The position numbers and the translations under genes were made by a program. From NCBI RefSeq assembly GCF_016758255.1, contig NZ_QYAD01000001.1:248001-312000 (forward strand): 64,000 nucleotides of DNA, read 5' to 3'. Under the pieces are notes generated by a model. It saw only the letters and a list, made by a program, of their open reading frames with translations, was not told where the DNA came from and searched no databases. This DNA is from Leucobacter chromiireducens subsp. chromiireducens. Its GTDB lineage: Bacteria; Actinomycetota; Actinomycetes; Actinomycetales; Microbacteriaceae. Each line of letters starts with the position of its first letter. The first letter of the stretch is position 1. Below, one piece after another: positions 1 through 8,793 of this stretch.

Positions 1-1450
<1,450 letters not shown>

Positions 1451-1488
1451 CTCGGCGCTGCTCCGGCCCGCACTCGCGGGCGCACGAG

Positions 1489-1516
1489 GCCCGGAACCGC
1501 TCGCGTGGTTCCGGGC
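1489..1516 (+). terminator. Hairpin after nrdF
   Basis: A perfect 10 bp stem, GCCCGGAACC and its complement, closes an 8-base loop. It lies 38 bases after the nrdF stop and just beyond the stop of the opposing nuclease-like gene. There is no clear T-run, as is common for terminators in high-GC actinobacteria. Confidence 0.7.
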
Positions 1517-1534
1517 GTCGTGCTGTGCACGACG

Positions 1535-2566
1535 CTAGTGCTCTCCGGTGCCGTCGGCTGCGGGCATCTTCGGGAAGCGCTCTCCGACCCGACGATGAAC
1601 CTCCGTGGTGGCCCCGTTGATCACTCCGGCGGGGCCGGCGGCGCGCTCGAAGACCCCTACGAATCGGTAGCCGATTTCCCGCGTGACGGGGTTCCTGACC
1701 TGTGCGAATGTGAGGCTCTTGGTGACGCGATCCGGCGAGATCTCTTTGACGGCGCCGCCGTCGCCCCTGTGGGTGTAAATCGTCTGGCCGTCGCTCGCGA
1801 GCGAGTTCTGCCAGTGGAACGAATCGCTCACCGTTCCGACGAGCTTCGGGCACCAGATCCGGTAAGCGGAGTAGTCGCGGTCCGTGCCTCGCGTCCCGGC
1901 GAGGCCAGCGGGCGTAAACCAGGAGCGCTGGATCCCGCGATAGCTGCAGCCCAGCAGCACGTTGCAGATCTCGGCAATCGTGGCGAAGCTCACCCCGTCC
2001 CCGACGGTGAACTCATCCCGTCCTGCGTAGAAGGCGTTCGGGTCGTTCGCGACATCGAGATCGTCCCACATGACGAAGTCTGCCGTTGCTGTCCTGCGCG
2101 TGATCTCGGCGACGTGCGCGTCGATGGTGGCATCGATCTGCGCGACGGTGACCGCCTCGGGTGCGCGGCCCGCGTTCGAAGTCTCCGCGTCCGCGGGGGC
2201 GGGCACCGGGACGCGGAGGAACTCGCACTCATTAGCCTGAATGGCGGTCAGAGTGGTAAAGAGGTCCGGGTGCTCGACCGGTCGCAGCTCGGTGATGATG
2301 CTGGCCTGCCGCTGGGCGTCGGCGAGCTGGTTGTGCTCGTGAAAACGTTCGTCGCACTCGATCGCGAGATTCAGCTGTGGGAAGTAGAGGTCGATGTAGA
2401 ACTGGCGACCGTCTTCGGTTCGAACGGACTGCTGGCTCACCGGTTTGAGCTGTCCGCGTACCTCGGGGCTGAGCCGGTGCCAGATCGCATTGATGACGTA
2501 GTTCTCGTAGTCCTTGCGTCGCGTGCGTGACAGCGTTCGTGAGAGGTATTCCAGCCGATCGATCAT
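1535..2566 (-). CDS. Probable PD-(D/E)XK-type nuclease, possibly a modification-dependent restriction enzyme
   Basis: This is a 343-residue protein that I cannot name with certainty. Around residues 57-80 it reads IDLYFPQLNLAIECDERFHE, followed by a Q...D..RQ..I pattern. That resembles the catalytic core of Vsr-like and DUF559-like nucleases (D, then E-x-D/E and His). The C-terminal half is a separate domain with many aromatic residues, ending in a YRFVGVFE strand. The order, Vsr-like nuclease then a reader-like C-domain, is that of the PvuRts1I/AbaSI enzymes that cut 5-hydroxymethyl- or glucosyl-cytosine DNA. This match is by eye and tentative. No methyltransferase lies beside it, which suits a modification-dependent enzyme. 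It faces nrdF tail to tail. Confidence 0.45.
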   Translation of the reverse strand: MIDRLEYLSRTLSRTRRKDYENYVINAIWHRLSPEVRGQLKPVSQQSVRTEDGRQFYIDLYFPQLNLAIECDERFHEHNQLADAQRQASIITELRPVEHPDLFTTLTAIQANECEFLRVPVPAPADAETSNAGRAPEAVTVAQIDATIDAHVAEITRRTATADFVMWDDLDVANDPNAFYAGRDEFTVGDGVSFATIAEICNVLLGCSYRGIQRSWFTPAGLAGTRGTDRDYSAYRIWCPKLVGTVSDSFHWQNSLASDGQTIYTHRGDGGAVKEISPDRVTKSLTFAQVRNPVTREIGYRFVGVFERAAGPAGVINGATTEVHRRVGERFPKMPAADGTGEH

Positions 2567-2620
2567 CCCCCAAGTATGCAGGAATTACATTGCTTATCGA
2601 TAGGTAGCACGCGCAGCCCG

Positions 2621-3169
2621 TCACGATGGCTGCGGAAGCGGGCTCCCCTCGGGTCCCGGCACTCGCTCACCAGGGCGCTCTGCCGAGCCGGGCTGCTCCC
2701 CGGCATCCGCCCGGAGATGGCCGCGAAGCGCGGCCGCGATCTCGCCAGCGTGCTGCGCCTGCTCGGGGGTGAGTGCGTCAACGAAGAGCTCCTTCACCGC
2801 GTGCAAGTGCCGGGCCGAGGCCGCGCGGAAGGCGGACTGGCCGGCTGCGGTGATGCCGATCTGCACACCGCGAGAGCTTGCTTCGTCTCGACTCCGTGTG
2901 ATGAGCCCACGCTTCTCCATGCGGCCGAGGTGGTGCGAGAGCCTGCTGCGCTCCCACTCAATGAGATCGGCAAGCTCGGAGGAGCGCAGGGTGTGCGTCT
3001 CTGCTTCGCTCAGCGCGAGCAGCACGCGGTAGTCGCCGAGGGAGAGCGCGGATTCTGCAGCCAGGCGCCGGTCCATGCGCGAGCGGAGGATCTCGGCGGA
3101 CTCGATGAAGTCACGCCAGATGTGCAGCTGCTCCGCGTCGGGTGTGTGGCGCCGCTGGGCCTGGGTCAC
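2621..3169 (-). CDS. MarR-family transcriptional regulator
   Basis: This 182-residue winged-helix regulator probably represses itself and the divergent dehydrogenase gene. The MarR core is clear: helices around residues 38-70, then the wing with EWERSRLSHHLGRMEKRGLI and SRGVQIGIT (residues 70-110). The start is GTG 3169, supported by AGGAGG seven bases upstream. The last 25 residues are a Pro/Gly/Glu-rich tail beyond the usual MarR length of about 150. Two palindromes between this gene and the dehydrogenase are its likely operators. Its ligand cannot be read from the sequence; a fermentation-related or phenolic compound is possible. Confidence 0.88.
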   Translation of the reverse strand: MTQAQRRHTPDAEQLHIWRDFIESAEILRSRMDRRLAAESALSLGDYRVLLALSEAETHTLRSSELADLIEWERSRLSHHLGRMEKRGLITRSRDEASSRGVQIGITAAGQSAFRAASARHLHAVKELFVDALTPEQAQHAGEIAAALRGHLRADAGEQPGSAERPGERVPGPEGSPLPQPS

Positions 3170-3187
3170 GGCGTGCCTCCTCGCATA

Positions 3188-3231
3188 GTTGACATGTCAA
3201 CAGTAGCAGGCGGTAGGATTGATGTATCAAT
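3188..3231. promoter_or_regulatory. Twin palindromic operators in the marR-bdhA intergenic region
   Basis: GTTGACATGTCAAC (3188-3201) is a perfect 14-base palindrome. ATTGATGTATCAAT (3218-3231) has perfect 6-base arms around a 2-base centre. Both share the core TTGAnnTnTCAA, and their centres are 30 bases apart, about three helical turns. This spacing suggests two MarR dimers on one face of the DNA. They lie close to the marR start and about 120 bases upstream of the dehydrogenase. Confidence 0.65.
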
Positions 3232-3353
3232 CGAGCGCGGATCGCCTCGTCGATTGAGCGAAAACCCACCCGGCAACTGACCGGTAGGTGCCCGGCCCAC
3301 AAGGCCAGGCGACTTCGTGTCGGTTGCGACCTTGCACTGAGAGGTTGAACAAC

Positions 3354-4430
3354 ATGAAGGCAGCGCGCTACTACGGCCGCGAAGACATTCGTATCGAGGA
3401 CATCGAGCAGCAGCCCCTCGAGCCGGGCACCGTGCGCATCGATGTCGCGTGGACCGGAATCTGCGGTACGGACCTGCACGAGTACCTCGATGGCCCGATC
3501 TTCGTGCCCGCCCACGGTCACCTGCACCCGATCTCGGGCGAGGATGCGCCGGTGACCCTCGGCCACGAGTTCTCGGGCGTCGTGTCCGAGCTGGGCGAGG
3601 GCGTCACCGATCTCGCGGTTGGCGACCACGTGGTGGTTGAGCCGTACATCATTCGCGACGACGTGAACACTGGCCCCGAGTCGAACGATTACCACCTGTC
3701 GCCCGACATGAACTTCATTGGCCTGGGCGGTCGCGGCGGCGGTCTCGCGGAGAACATCGTCGTGAAGCGCCGCTGGGTGCACAAGATCGACTCGTCCGTG
3801 GCGCTCGACGAGGCCGCGCTGATCGAGCCGCTCTCCGTCGCCTACCATGCGGTGAAGCGCTCCGGCGTGGTCGCCGGGCAGACCGCGCTCGTTGGTGGCG
3901 CCGGCCCCATTGGCCTGCTCACCGCCGCGGTGCTGCACGCCATTGGCGTGAAGGTGATCGTGTCCGAGCTGTCACCGCTGCGCCGTCAGAAGGCGCTCGA
4001 CGCGGGCGTCGCGGACGTTGCGCTCAACCCGGCCGAGGTCGATGTGGTCGCCGAGGTGAAGAAGCTCACCGACGGCAAGGGCGCGCACGTCGCATTCGAG
4101 GCGACCTCGGTGCAGGTCGTCTTCGACACCCTGATGGACGCCGTGCGCCCGACGGGCGTCATCGTGGTGATCTCCATCTGGGGGAAGCCGGCCACCTTCG
4201 ACATGCACAAGCTCGTAATGAAGGAGATCGACGTGCGCGGCACGATCGGGTACGTGAACTCGCACCCCGACACCATCGCGCTCGTGGAGTCCGGAAAGAT
4301 CGATCTGAAGCCGTTCATCACCGGCCGAATCGGCCTCGAGGGGCTCGTAGATGAGGGCTTCAACACGCTGATCAACCACAACGAGACGGCGGTCAAGATT
4401 CTCGTCTCGCCGACCGGGAAGGGCCTGTAG
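3354..4430 (+). CDS. bdhA: 2,3-Butanediol dehydrogenase (zinc-dependent MDR family)
   Basis: This 358-residue enzyme interconverts acetoin and 2,3-butanediol (or related vicinal diols) with NAD(H). Zinc ligands are visible: Cys in GICGTDLHEY and His-Glu in TLGHEFSG. The Rossmann fingerprint is GGAGPIGLL near residue 180. The structural-zinc cysteines of classical alcohol dehydrogenases are absent, and the family stretch FIGLGGRGGGLAENI is present, which fits (R,R)-butanediol dehydrogenase rather than ethanol dehydrogenase. ATG 3354 has GAGAGG nine bases upstream. It is divergent from marR across the twin operators, so repression relieved by a ligand is likely. It ends in a strong hairpin. Confidence 0.85.
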   Translation: MKAARYYGREDIRIEDIEQQPLEPGTVRIDVAWTGICGTDLHEYLDGPIFVPAHGHLHPISGEDAPVTLGHEFSGVVSELGEGVTDLAVGDHVVVEPYIIRDDVNTGPESNDYHLSPDMNFIGLGGRGGGLAENIVVKRRWVHKIDSSVALDEAALIEPLSVAYHAVKRSGVVAGQTALVGGAGPIGLLTAAVLHAIGVKVIVSELSPLRRQKALDAGVADVALNPAEVDVVAEVKKLTDGKGAHVAFEATSVQVVFDTLMDAVRPTGVIVVISIWGKPATFDMHKLVMKEIDVRGTIGYVNSHPDTIALVESGKIDLKPFITGRIGLEGLVDEGFNTLINHNETAVKILVSPTGKGL

Positions 4431-4456
4431 CCCAGACGCGGCGCTGACTGGCATCG

Positions 4457-4499
4457 CGAAGCGGCCGGGACGGGGGAGCACCCCGACCCGGCCGCTTCG
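4457..4499 (+). terminator. Strong hairpin after bdhA
   Basis: A perfect 13 bp stem (CGAAGCGGCCGGG with its complement) encloses a 17-base loop that can itself fold through CGGGG/CCCCG. It lies 27 bases after the bdhA stop. Confidence 0.85.
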
Positions 4500-4580
4500 T
4501 GTATCTCCGGAAGGCCCGAGCGGAGCGCGATCCCTCGCCTTCGCGAATGACATCGATGTAATTTCGAAGCTCACTTCGAG

Positions 4581-4672
4581 TTATCCACAAGACTGTGCAG
4601 AATGTTCCGCACAAAGATGCGAGTTATCCACCGAGTTGTGCACAGGGTGTGGGGAAAACTCGATGTGGATCA
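4581..4672. other. Cluster of DnaA-box-like 9-mers in a 378-base gene-free stretch
   Basis: The gap between bdhA and the acyl-CoA ligase holds a perfect DnaA box TTATCCACA (4581-4589), TTATCCACC (4624-4632), TTGTGCACA (4636-4644), and on the other strand TGTGGATCA (4664-4672), TGTGCAGAA (4594-4602) and the weaker TGTGGGGAA (4648-4656). The gap also holds a small CGAAG/CTTCG hairpin (4565-4578). No replication gene is nearby, so I do not call it oriC. It may titrate DnaA or put the downstream gene under DnaA control. Confidence 0.6.
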
Positions 4673-4808
4673 GGAAGTCTTCGGCCCGGTCGAACCCTCC
4701 TCGCACGCGTGTTCGAGGCGCGCGGGGGCGGATTCCGATCGAGACTGGTCCGCGATCCGTGCGCCGCCGAGCGGCGAAGCATACCCCCGAGGGGGTTACC
4801 CTTGACGC

Positions 4809-6533
4809 ATGCAGTTGAATGAAACGCGCGCCTGGAACCGCTTCTACGCCCCCGGGACCCCGGTGGACATTGAGCCCGTCACGGGGTCGCTCGTTGACCT
4901 GCTCGACGAGCGCTGCGCGCAGTGGGCTGACCGCGACGCGATCAGCTTCTTCGGCCGCACGGTGACCTACCGCGACTTGGGCGAGCGCGTTGCCCGCGTG
5001 GCACAGGGGCTTGCCGATCTGGGCGTGCGCGCCGGCGACCGGGTGGCGCTCATCATGCCGAACGCGCCACAGCACGTGATTGCGTTCTATGCGGTGCTCC
5101 GGCTCGGCGGCGTGGTGGTGGAACACAACCCGCTCTACACGCGCGATGAGCTCGAGACGCAGTTCCGAGACCACGGCGCCACCGTCGTGATTGCCTGGGA
5201 GAAGGTCGTGGCGACCGTGCAGGCGCTGCCCGCGGAGCTCGGGATCGAGACGATTGTCGCCGTCGATGTGACGCGCGCAATGCCGTTTGCGACCCGCGCC
5301 GCGCTGCGCCTCCCGATCGCGAAGGCGCGCAATTCGCGTGCCGCCCTCACCACCGAGACGACGGGAACGGTCCCGTTCGCCCGACTCGAGCGCGCCACCC
5401 CGATCGCGGCCTCGCACCCACGCCCAGTGCGCGACGACGTCGCGTGCCTGCAGTACACCTCGGGCACCACGGGGGCGCCGAAGGGCGCGATGATCACGCA
5501 TGGCAACCTGTGGGCGAACGCGCGCATGGGCGCGGCGTGGATGCCTGACTTCACCCGCGGCGAGGGGTCCATTTACGGGCTCCTGCCCATGTTCCACTCC
5601 TTCGGTCTGCTCCTCTCGGTGATCTACTCGGTTGAAACGGGATCGCGCGCCGTGCTCTTTCCCACCTTTGACCCGGAGCTCGTGTCGCAGGCCGCGAAGC
5701 GCTTCCCGCCCACATTCATTCCCGCGGTGCCGCCGATGTTCGACCGTCTCGCGCGCGTTGCCCGCGATGGCAAGCTCGACCTCAGCCAGGTGGTCTACTC
5801 CATTTCGGGCGCGATGACCCTCACGCCCGCCATTGTGAAGCGGTGGGAGGACCTTGCGGGCAGCATGCTGAACGAGGGCTACGGGCTCACCGAGACGAGC
5901 CCCATCGCACTGGCCAACCCGTTCACTGATGAGCGGCGCATCGGCGCCATCGGCATTCCGTTCCCCTCGACCGACATTCGCGTTGTCGACCCTGAGGAAC
6001 CCACCCGGCAGGTCGCACAGGGCGAGGTGGGTGAGCTGCTCATCGGCGGCCCGCAGGTGTTCCTCGGCTACTGGAACCGCCCGGAGGAGACCGCCGCGAC
6101 CCTGCTCAATGGCGGCTGGCTGCGCACCGGCGACCTGGTCGTGCAAGACGAGGACGGCTTCGTCACCGTGGTCGACCGGAAGAAGGAGCTCATCATCACG
6201 GGCGGCTTCAATGTCTCGCCGAGCGAGGTGGAACGCGTGGTGAACGGCCTGCCCGGGGTCGCTGAATCAGCCGTCGTGGGGGTTCCCCGCGGCAGCGGCG
6301 CCGAGGTGGTGACGGTTGCCGTGGTGCTCGAACCCGGCGCCCAGTTCGACGAGGAGGCCGCGCGTGCCGCCGCCCGCGAGCAGCTCGCCGAGTACAAGCG
6401 GCCCAGCACCTACCTGGTGTGGGAGGAGCTGCCGAAGTCGCTCATCGGAAAGGTGCTTCGTCGCAAGGTGCGTGACACGCTCATCGCCGATCGCCACGCG
6501 GTGCGCGCCGCCGCGGACGACGACGAGGCATAG
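4809..6533 (+). CDS. fadD: Long-chain fatty acid-CoA ligase (AMP-forming)
   Basis: This 574-residue member of the ANL superfamily activates a fatty acid to acyl-AMP and then acyl-CoA. All signature motifs are seen: P-loop YTSGTTGAPKGAM (about residue 216), GYGLTETSP (about 357), TGDLV, the hinge DRKKELIITGGFNVSP and the C-terminal catalytic lysine region SLIGKVLRRKVRD. The start ATG 4809 has no good ribosome-binding site, but TACCCT ends six bases before it, so the mRNA may be leaderless. Substrate chain length cannot be told. The upstream gap holds the DnaA-box cluster. The protein is probably peripheral to the membrane. Confidence 0.92.
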   Translation: MQLNETRAWNRFYAPGTPVDIEPVTGSLVDLLDERCAQWADRDAISFFGRTVTYRDLGERVARVAQGLADLGVRAGDRVALIMPNAPQHVIAFYAVLRLGGVVVEHNPLYTRDELETQFRDHGATVVIAWEKVVATVQALPAELGIETIVAVDVTRAMPFATRAALRLPIAKARNSRAALTTETTGTVPFARLERATPIAASHPRPVRDDVACLQYTSGTTGAPKGAMITHGNLWANARMGAAWMPDFTRGEGSIYGLLPMFHSFGLLLSVIYSVETGSRAVLFPTFDPELVSQAAKRFPPTFIPAVPPMFDRLARVARDGKLDLSQVVYSISGAMTLTPAIVKRWEDLAGSMLNEGYGLTETSPIALANPFTDERRIGAIGIPFPSTDIRVVDPEEPTRQVAQGEVGELLIGGPQVFLGYWNRPEETAATLLNGGWLRTGDLVVQDEDGFVTVVDRKKELIITGGFNVSPSEVERVVNGLPGVAESAVVGVPRGSGAEVVTVAVVLEPGAQFDEEAARAAAREQLAEYKRPSTYLVWEELPKSLIGKVLRRKVRDTLIADRHAVRAAADDDEA

Positions 6534-6544
6534 TCGGAGCGGAT

Positions 6545-6581
6545 CCCGATCCTGAGTTCGAGACGGGCGCTTGGGATCGGG
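6545..6581. terminator. Hairpin between convergent fadD and Pr6Pr gene
   Basis: CCCGATCC (6545-6552) pairs with GGATCGGG (6574-6581) around a 21-base loop. It sits between the two stops and could serve both strands. The stem is short, so confidence is moderate. Confidence 0.5.
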
Positions 6582-6582
6582 G

Positions 6583-7320
6583 CTACCGCCTGCGGGCGAC
6601 GCGGCCCACCGCGCCGCCAATGGCCCGATCGAGCGCAACGAAGATGTACCCGATCCCCACGAGCGCGACCGTGAGCGCGAGAATCCACAGCGCCACCCCG
6701 CCGACACCGTGGGTGGCGACGTCGAGGAACGGGTAGGGGTAGTTCTGGCCGGGCAAGAACTCGCCGCCGAGCCCGCCGTATATGAGGGCGTAGGCGAGGT
6801 ACGCGTACGGGATGAGCGCCCAGAGCAGCGGGTCAACCCAGCGCAGGCGACCCTTCGGCACGAAGAGCAGCCAATCGAGGATGAGTAGCGCCGGCGTGAT
6901 GATGTGGATCAGGTTGTCCGTCAGCGAGAACGGCACGTAGTCGCCCTCCTGCTGGAACGTCGCCGGAACCAGCACCACCAGGTAGACGAGCAAGGTTACG
7001 GTGATGGCCATCATCACGGCGCCGCTCCACCGCGCAGACGGCGTGGAGTGTCCACGCGGGCCGCTCGCCGCGATGTCGCGCAGCGTGCGCACGATGAGCG
7101 CGCCCAGCCACACGAGGCAGAGCAGATTGCTGAGCACCGTGTAGTAGCGGAGTGCGCCCCAACTGGGATCGGGCGTGAACACGCCCGTGATGCGCACGAG
7201 GCCCGTGAGCACGAGAGCGAGTGCCAGGATGCGGAAGCTCAGCGCGGCGAGGCGCCACGTGAGCGCGCCATCGGCGAACGGGCGGGACGGGGATGCTGTC
7301 GTGGGTGCGGCAATGGTCAC
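6583..7320 (-). CDS. Pr6Pr-family integral membrane protein
   Basis: This 245-residue protein has about six hydrophobic segments, spaced as in the Pr6Pr (FAR-17a/AIG1-like) family. Family-type stretches include RYYTVLSNLLCLVW near residue 58, the polar-hydrophobic SLTDNLIHIITPALLILDWLLF and YPFLDVATHGVG near the end. Start is GTG 7320. No catalytic function is established for bacterial members; the eukaryotic relatives hydrolyse fatty-acid esters of hydroxy fatty acids. It is divergent from a TetR regulator. Confidence 0.75.
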   Translation of the reverse strand: MTIAAPTTASPSRPFADGALTWRLAALSFRILALALVLTGLVRITGVFTPDPSWGALRYYTVLSNLLCLVWLGALIVRTLRDIAASGPRGHSTPSARWSGAVMMAITVTLLVYLVVLVPATFQQEGDYVPFSLTDNLIHIITPALLILDWLLFVPKGRLRWVDPLLWALIPYAYLAYALIYGGLGGEFLPGQNYPYPFLDVATHGVGGVALWILALTVALVGIGYIFVALDRAIGGAVGRVARRR

Positions 7321-7478
7321 CGCACTATCTCACCACGCTGCGGGGCTGCGCGCGAGCGGCAGTTTCACCTCGTGCATGCAGCCCCCGCGGAGGTCGCGCG
7401 ATCACACGCAGTAGACTGGGGGGAAGTGCGCCGGTCCCTATTCACGGCGCGAAGTGCGAACTCATGGAGGAGGCGCGG

Positions 7479-8135
7479 ATGAAGCGAGGCCGCCTAGACC
7501 AGCGCACAATCGTTGACGCGGTGCTCGAGCTTGCGAGCAACGAACCGCAGGCCCGCATCACGTTTAAGCGACTCGGAGAAGCGCTCGGCGTCGATGCAAC
7601 CGCGATGTACCGTCATTTTCGGAACAAGGATGAGCTGACGCGCGCGGCGCTCGACCGGCTCGCGGCAACTGCGACGACGGATGCGCGTGCCGCGGCTGGC
7701 GATTGGCGATCTCGGCTCGAAGCCTTCGCGACGCGGATGGCGGCGCTGAGCCTCGAGCATCCGGCGATCGGCGCGGAATGGGCCATGGTGGATCCGGTGG
7801 GCCCGGGCGATGTCGCCTCAGACGAGTTTCTACTCGAGATGCTTTCAGAGGCGGGGCTTGCGGGCACTGACTTGATCACCGCGTACGCTGCGATTTCTGG
7901 TTTCACGCTTGCTCAGAGCGCTGCGCTCGCGCAGGAGGCACTCGAGCGGACGGGGAGCAGCCGTGACGGCACCATCCCGTGGATCAGCACCTTTGGCTCC
8001 GTGGACCTCGCCGACTTCCCGCACGTGAGCGAGCACCGCGACGCCCTGCTCGCGATCGACGGGATCACCGTCTATCGCGCTGGCATCACCGCGATCCTCG
8101 ACTCGATTGCGCGCTCGGCAGGAGCAGCGCAGTAG
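7479..8135 (+). CDS. TetR-family transcriptional regulator
   Basis: This 218-residue protein has an N-terminal TetR helix-turn-helix, ITFKRLGEALGVDATAMYRHFRNK reduced to its key part GVDATAMYRHF (residues 35-50). A C-terminal tetracycline-repressor-like effector domain follows. I use ATG 7479 because GGAGGAGG ends five bases before it; an in-frame ATG at 7464 would lie within that signal. A TAGACT -10-like hexamer is at 7412-7417. The only divergent neighbour is the Pr6Pr membrane protein gene, the most likely target. Ligand unknown. Confidence 0.88.
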   Translation: MKRGRLDQRTIVDAVLELASNEPQARITFKRLGEALGVDATAMYRHFRNKDELTRAALDRLAATATTDARAAAGDWRSRLEAFATRMAALSLEHPAIGAEWAMVDPVGPGDVASDEFLLEMLSEAGLAGTDLITAYAAISGFTLAQSAALAQEALERTGSSRDGTIPWISTFGSVDLADFPHVSEHRDALLAIDGITVYRAGITAILDSIARSAGAAQ

Positions 8136-8154
8136 CGCACACGTCACACAAGAA

Positions 8155-8180
8155 CGGGCCCCGCGAAATCGCGAGGCCCG
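8155..8180. terminator. Hairpin between convergent TetR gene and zinc-ribbon gene
   Basis: CGGGCC (8155-8160) and GGCCCG (8175-8180) enclose an inner CGCG/CGCG pairing. It can act for either strand. Confidence 0.55.
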
Positions 8181-8193
8181 AAGTAGCGGGTGG

Positions 8194-8607
8194 CTAGTCG
8201 AAGATGTCGCCGAGGAAGTCGAACGGGCTCTTCTTCTTGCGGTAGCGCGGGTCGCCGTAGCGCGGGTCACCGGAGCGGCCGTCGCGGCGCCGATCATCCT
8301 GGCGGTAGTCGCCGCCGCCGTACTGGCCGTGACGGGGATCCGCCGCAGGCTGCGGTGGCACGGGGGTGGTGTACTGCTGAGGCGGCGCGGAGTACTGCTG
8401 CGGGGCTGCGGCCGGCTGTGCGGGCGCGGGCGGAGCCGCTGCCTGCGGTGGCGCGGTGAACGCAGCCGCTTCGGCCTGCGCGCGGTCGAGAATCTTGTCG
8501 AGCTCACCCCGATCGAGCCAGATGCCGCGGCACTCCGGGCAGTAGTCGATCTCGATTCCCTGCCGCTCGCTCATGAGCAGGGTCGTTCCGTCGCTGGGGC
8601 AGTTCAT
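8194..8607 (-). CDS. TFIIB-type zinc-ribbon protein with Pro/Gln-rich and Arg/Asp-rich tail
   Basis: This is a 137-residue protein. Residues 1-40 form a zf-TFIIB zinc ribbon: MNCPSDG, then YCPECRGIWLDRGEL. Only Cys3, Cys24 and Cys27 are obvious ligands, the first knuckle having CPSD. The middle is a low-complexity Ala/Pro/Gln region, and the end is rich in Arg, Asp, Gly and Tyr and closes with FDFLGDIFD. The role is unknown; such proteins are common in actinobacteria. I start at ATG 8607 because TACGCT lies seven bases upstream, a leaderless pattern. The GGGAGG only one base before the ATG is too close to be a ribosome-binding site. Confidence 0.8.
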   Translation of the reverse strand: MNCPSDGTTLLMSERQGIEIDYCPECRGIWLDRGELDKILDRAQAEAAAFTAPPQAAAPPAPAQPAAAPQQYSAPPQQYTTPVPPQPAADPRHGQYGGGDYRQDDRRRDGRSGDPRYGDPRYRKKKSPFDFLGDIFD

Positions 8608-8715
8608 GCCTCCCAGCGTAGGGGCGAAATCAGCTCTCTCAGCTGTGTCCGGGCGTACTGGGGGTGGCTTCCCAGGCACGGGGATCGGTGCGTGGTGTCG
8701 GGGCCACAACGCGGC

Positions 8716-8749
8716 ACGGCCCGCCCCCGCAGAAGCGGGAACGGGCCGT
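8716..8749 (-). terminator. Hairpin downstream of the thiamine-diphosphate enzyme gene
   Basis: ACGGCCCG pairs with CGGGCCGT, with an inner CCCGC/GCGGG stem closing an AGAA loop. It lies 44 bases after the stop of the minus-strand gene at 8794. Confidence 0.75.
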
Positions 8750-8793
8750 GAACGGAGGGCTGATCCGAACGAGATCAGCGGGCGGGAGCGGGC

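Noticed and set aside
4581-4672. Chromosomal origin of replication
   Set aside because: DnaA boxes are present, but dnaA, dnaN, recF, gyrB, rpmH or parAB are not, and no A+T-rich unwinding region is seen.
4581-6146. 521-codon open frame antisense to the acyl-CoA ligase
   Set aside because: The ligase on the plus strand has all ANL motifs; the antisense translation is Arg/His-rich, the usual high-GC shadow.
8601-8613. GGGAGG before the zinc-ribbon ATG as a ribosome-binding site
   Set aside because: Only one base separates it from the ATG, too short; the TACGCT hexamer seven bases upstream explains the start better.
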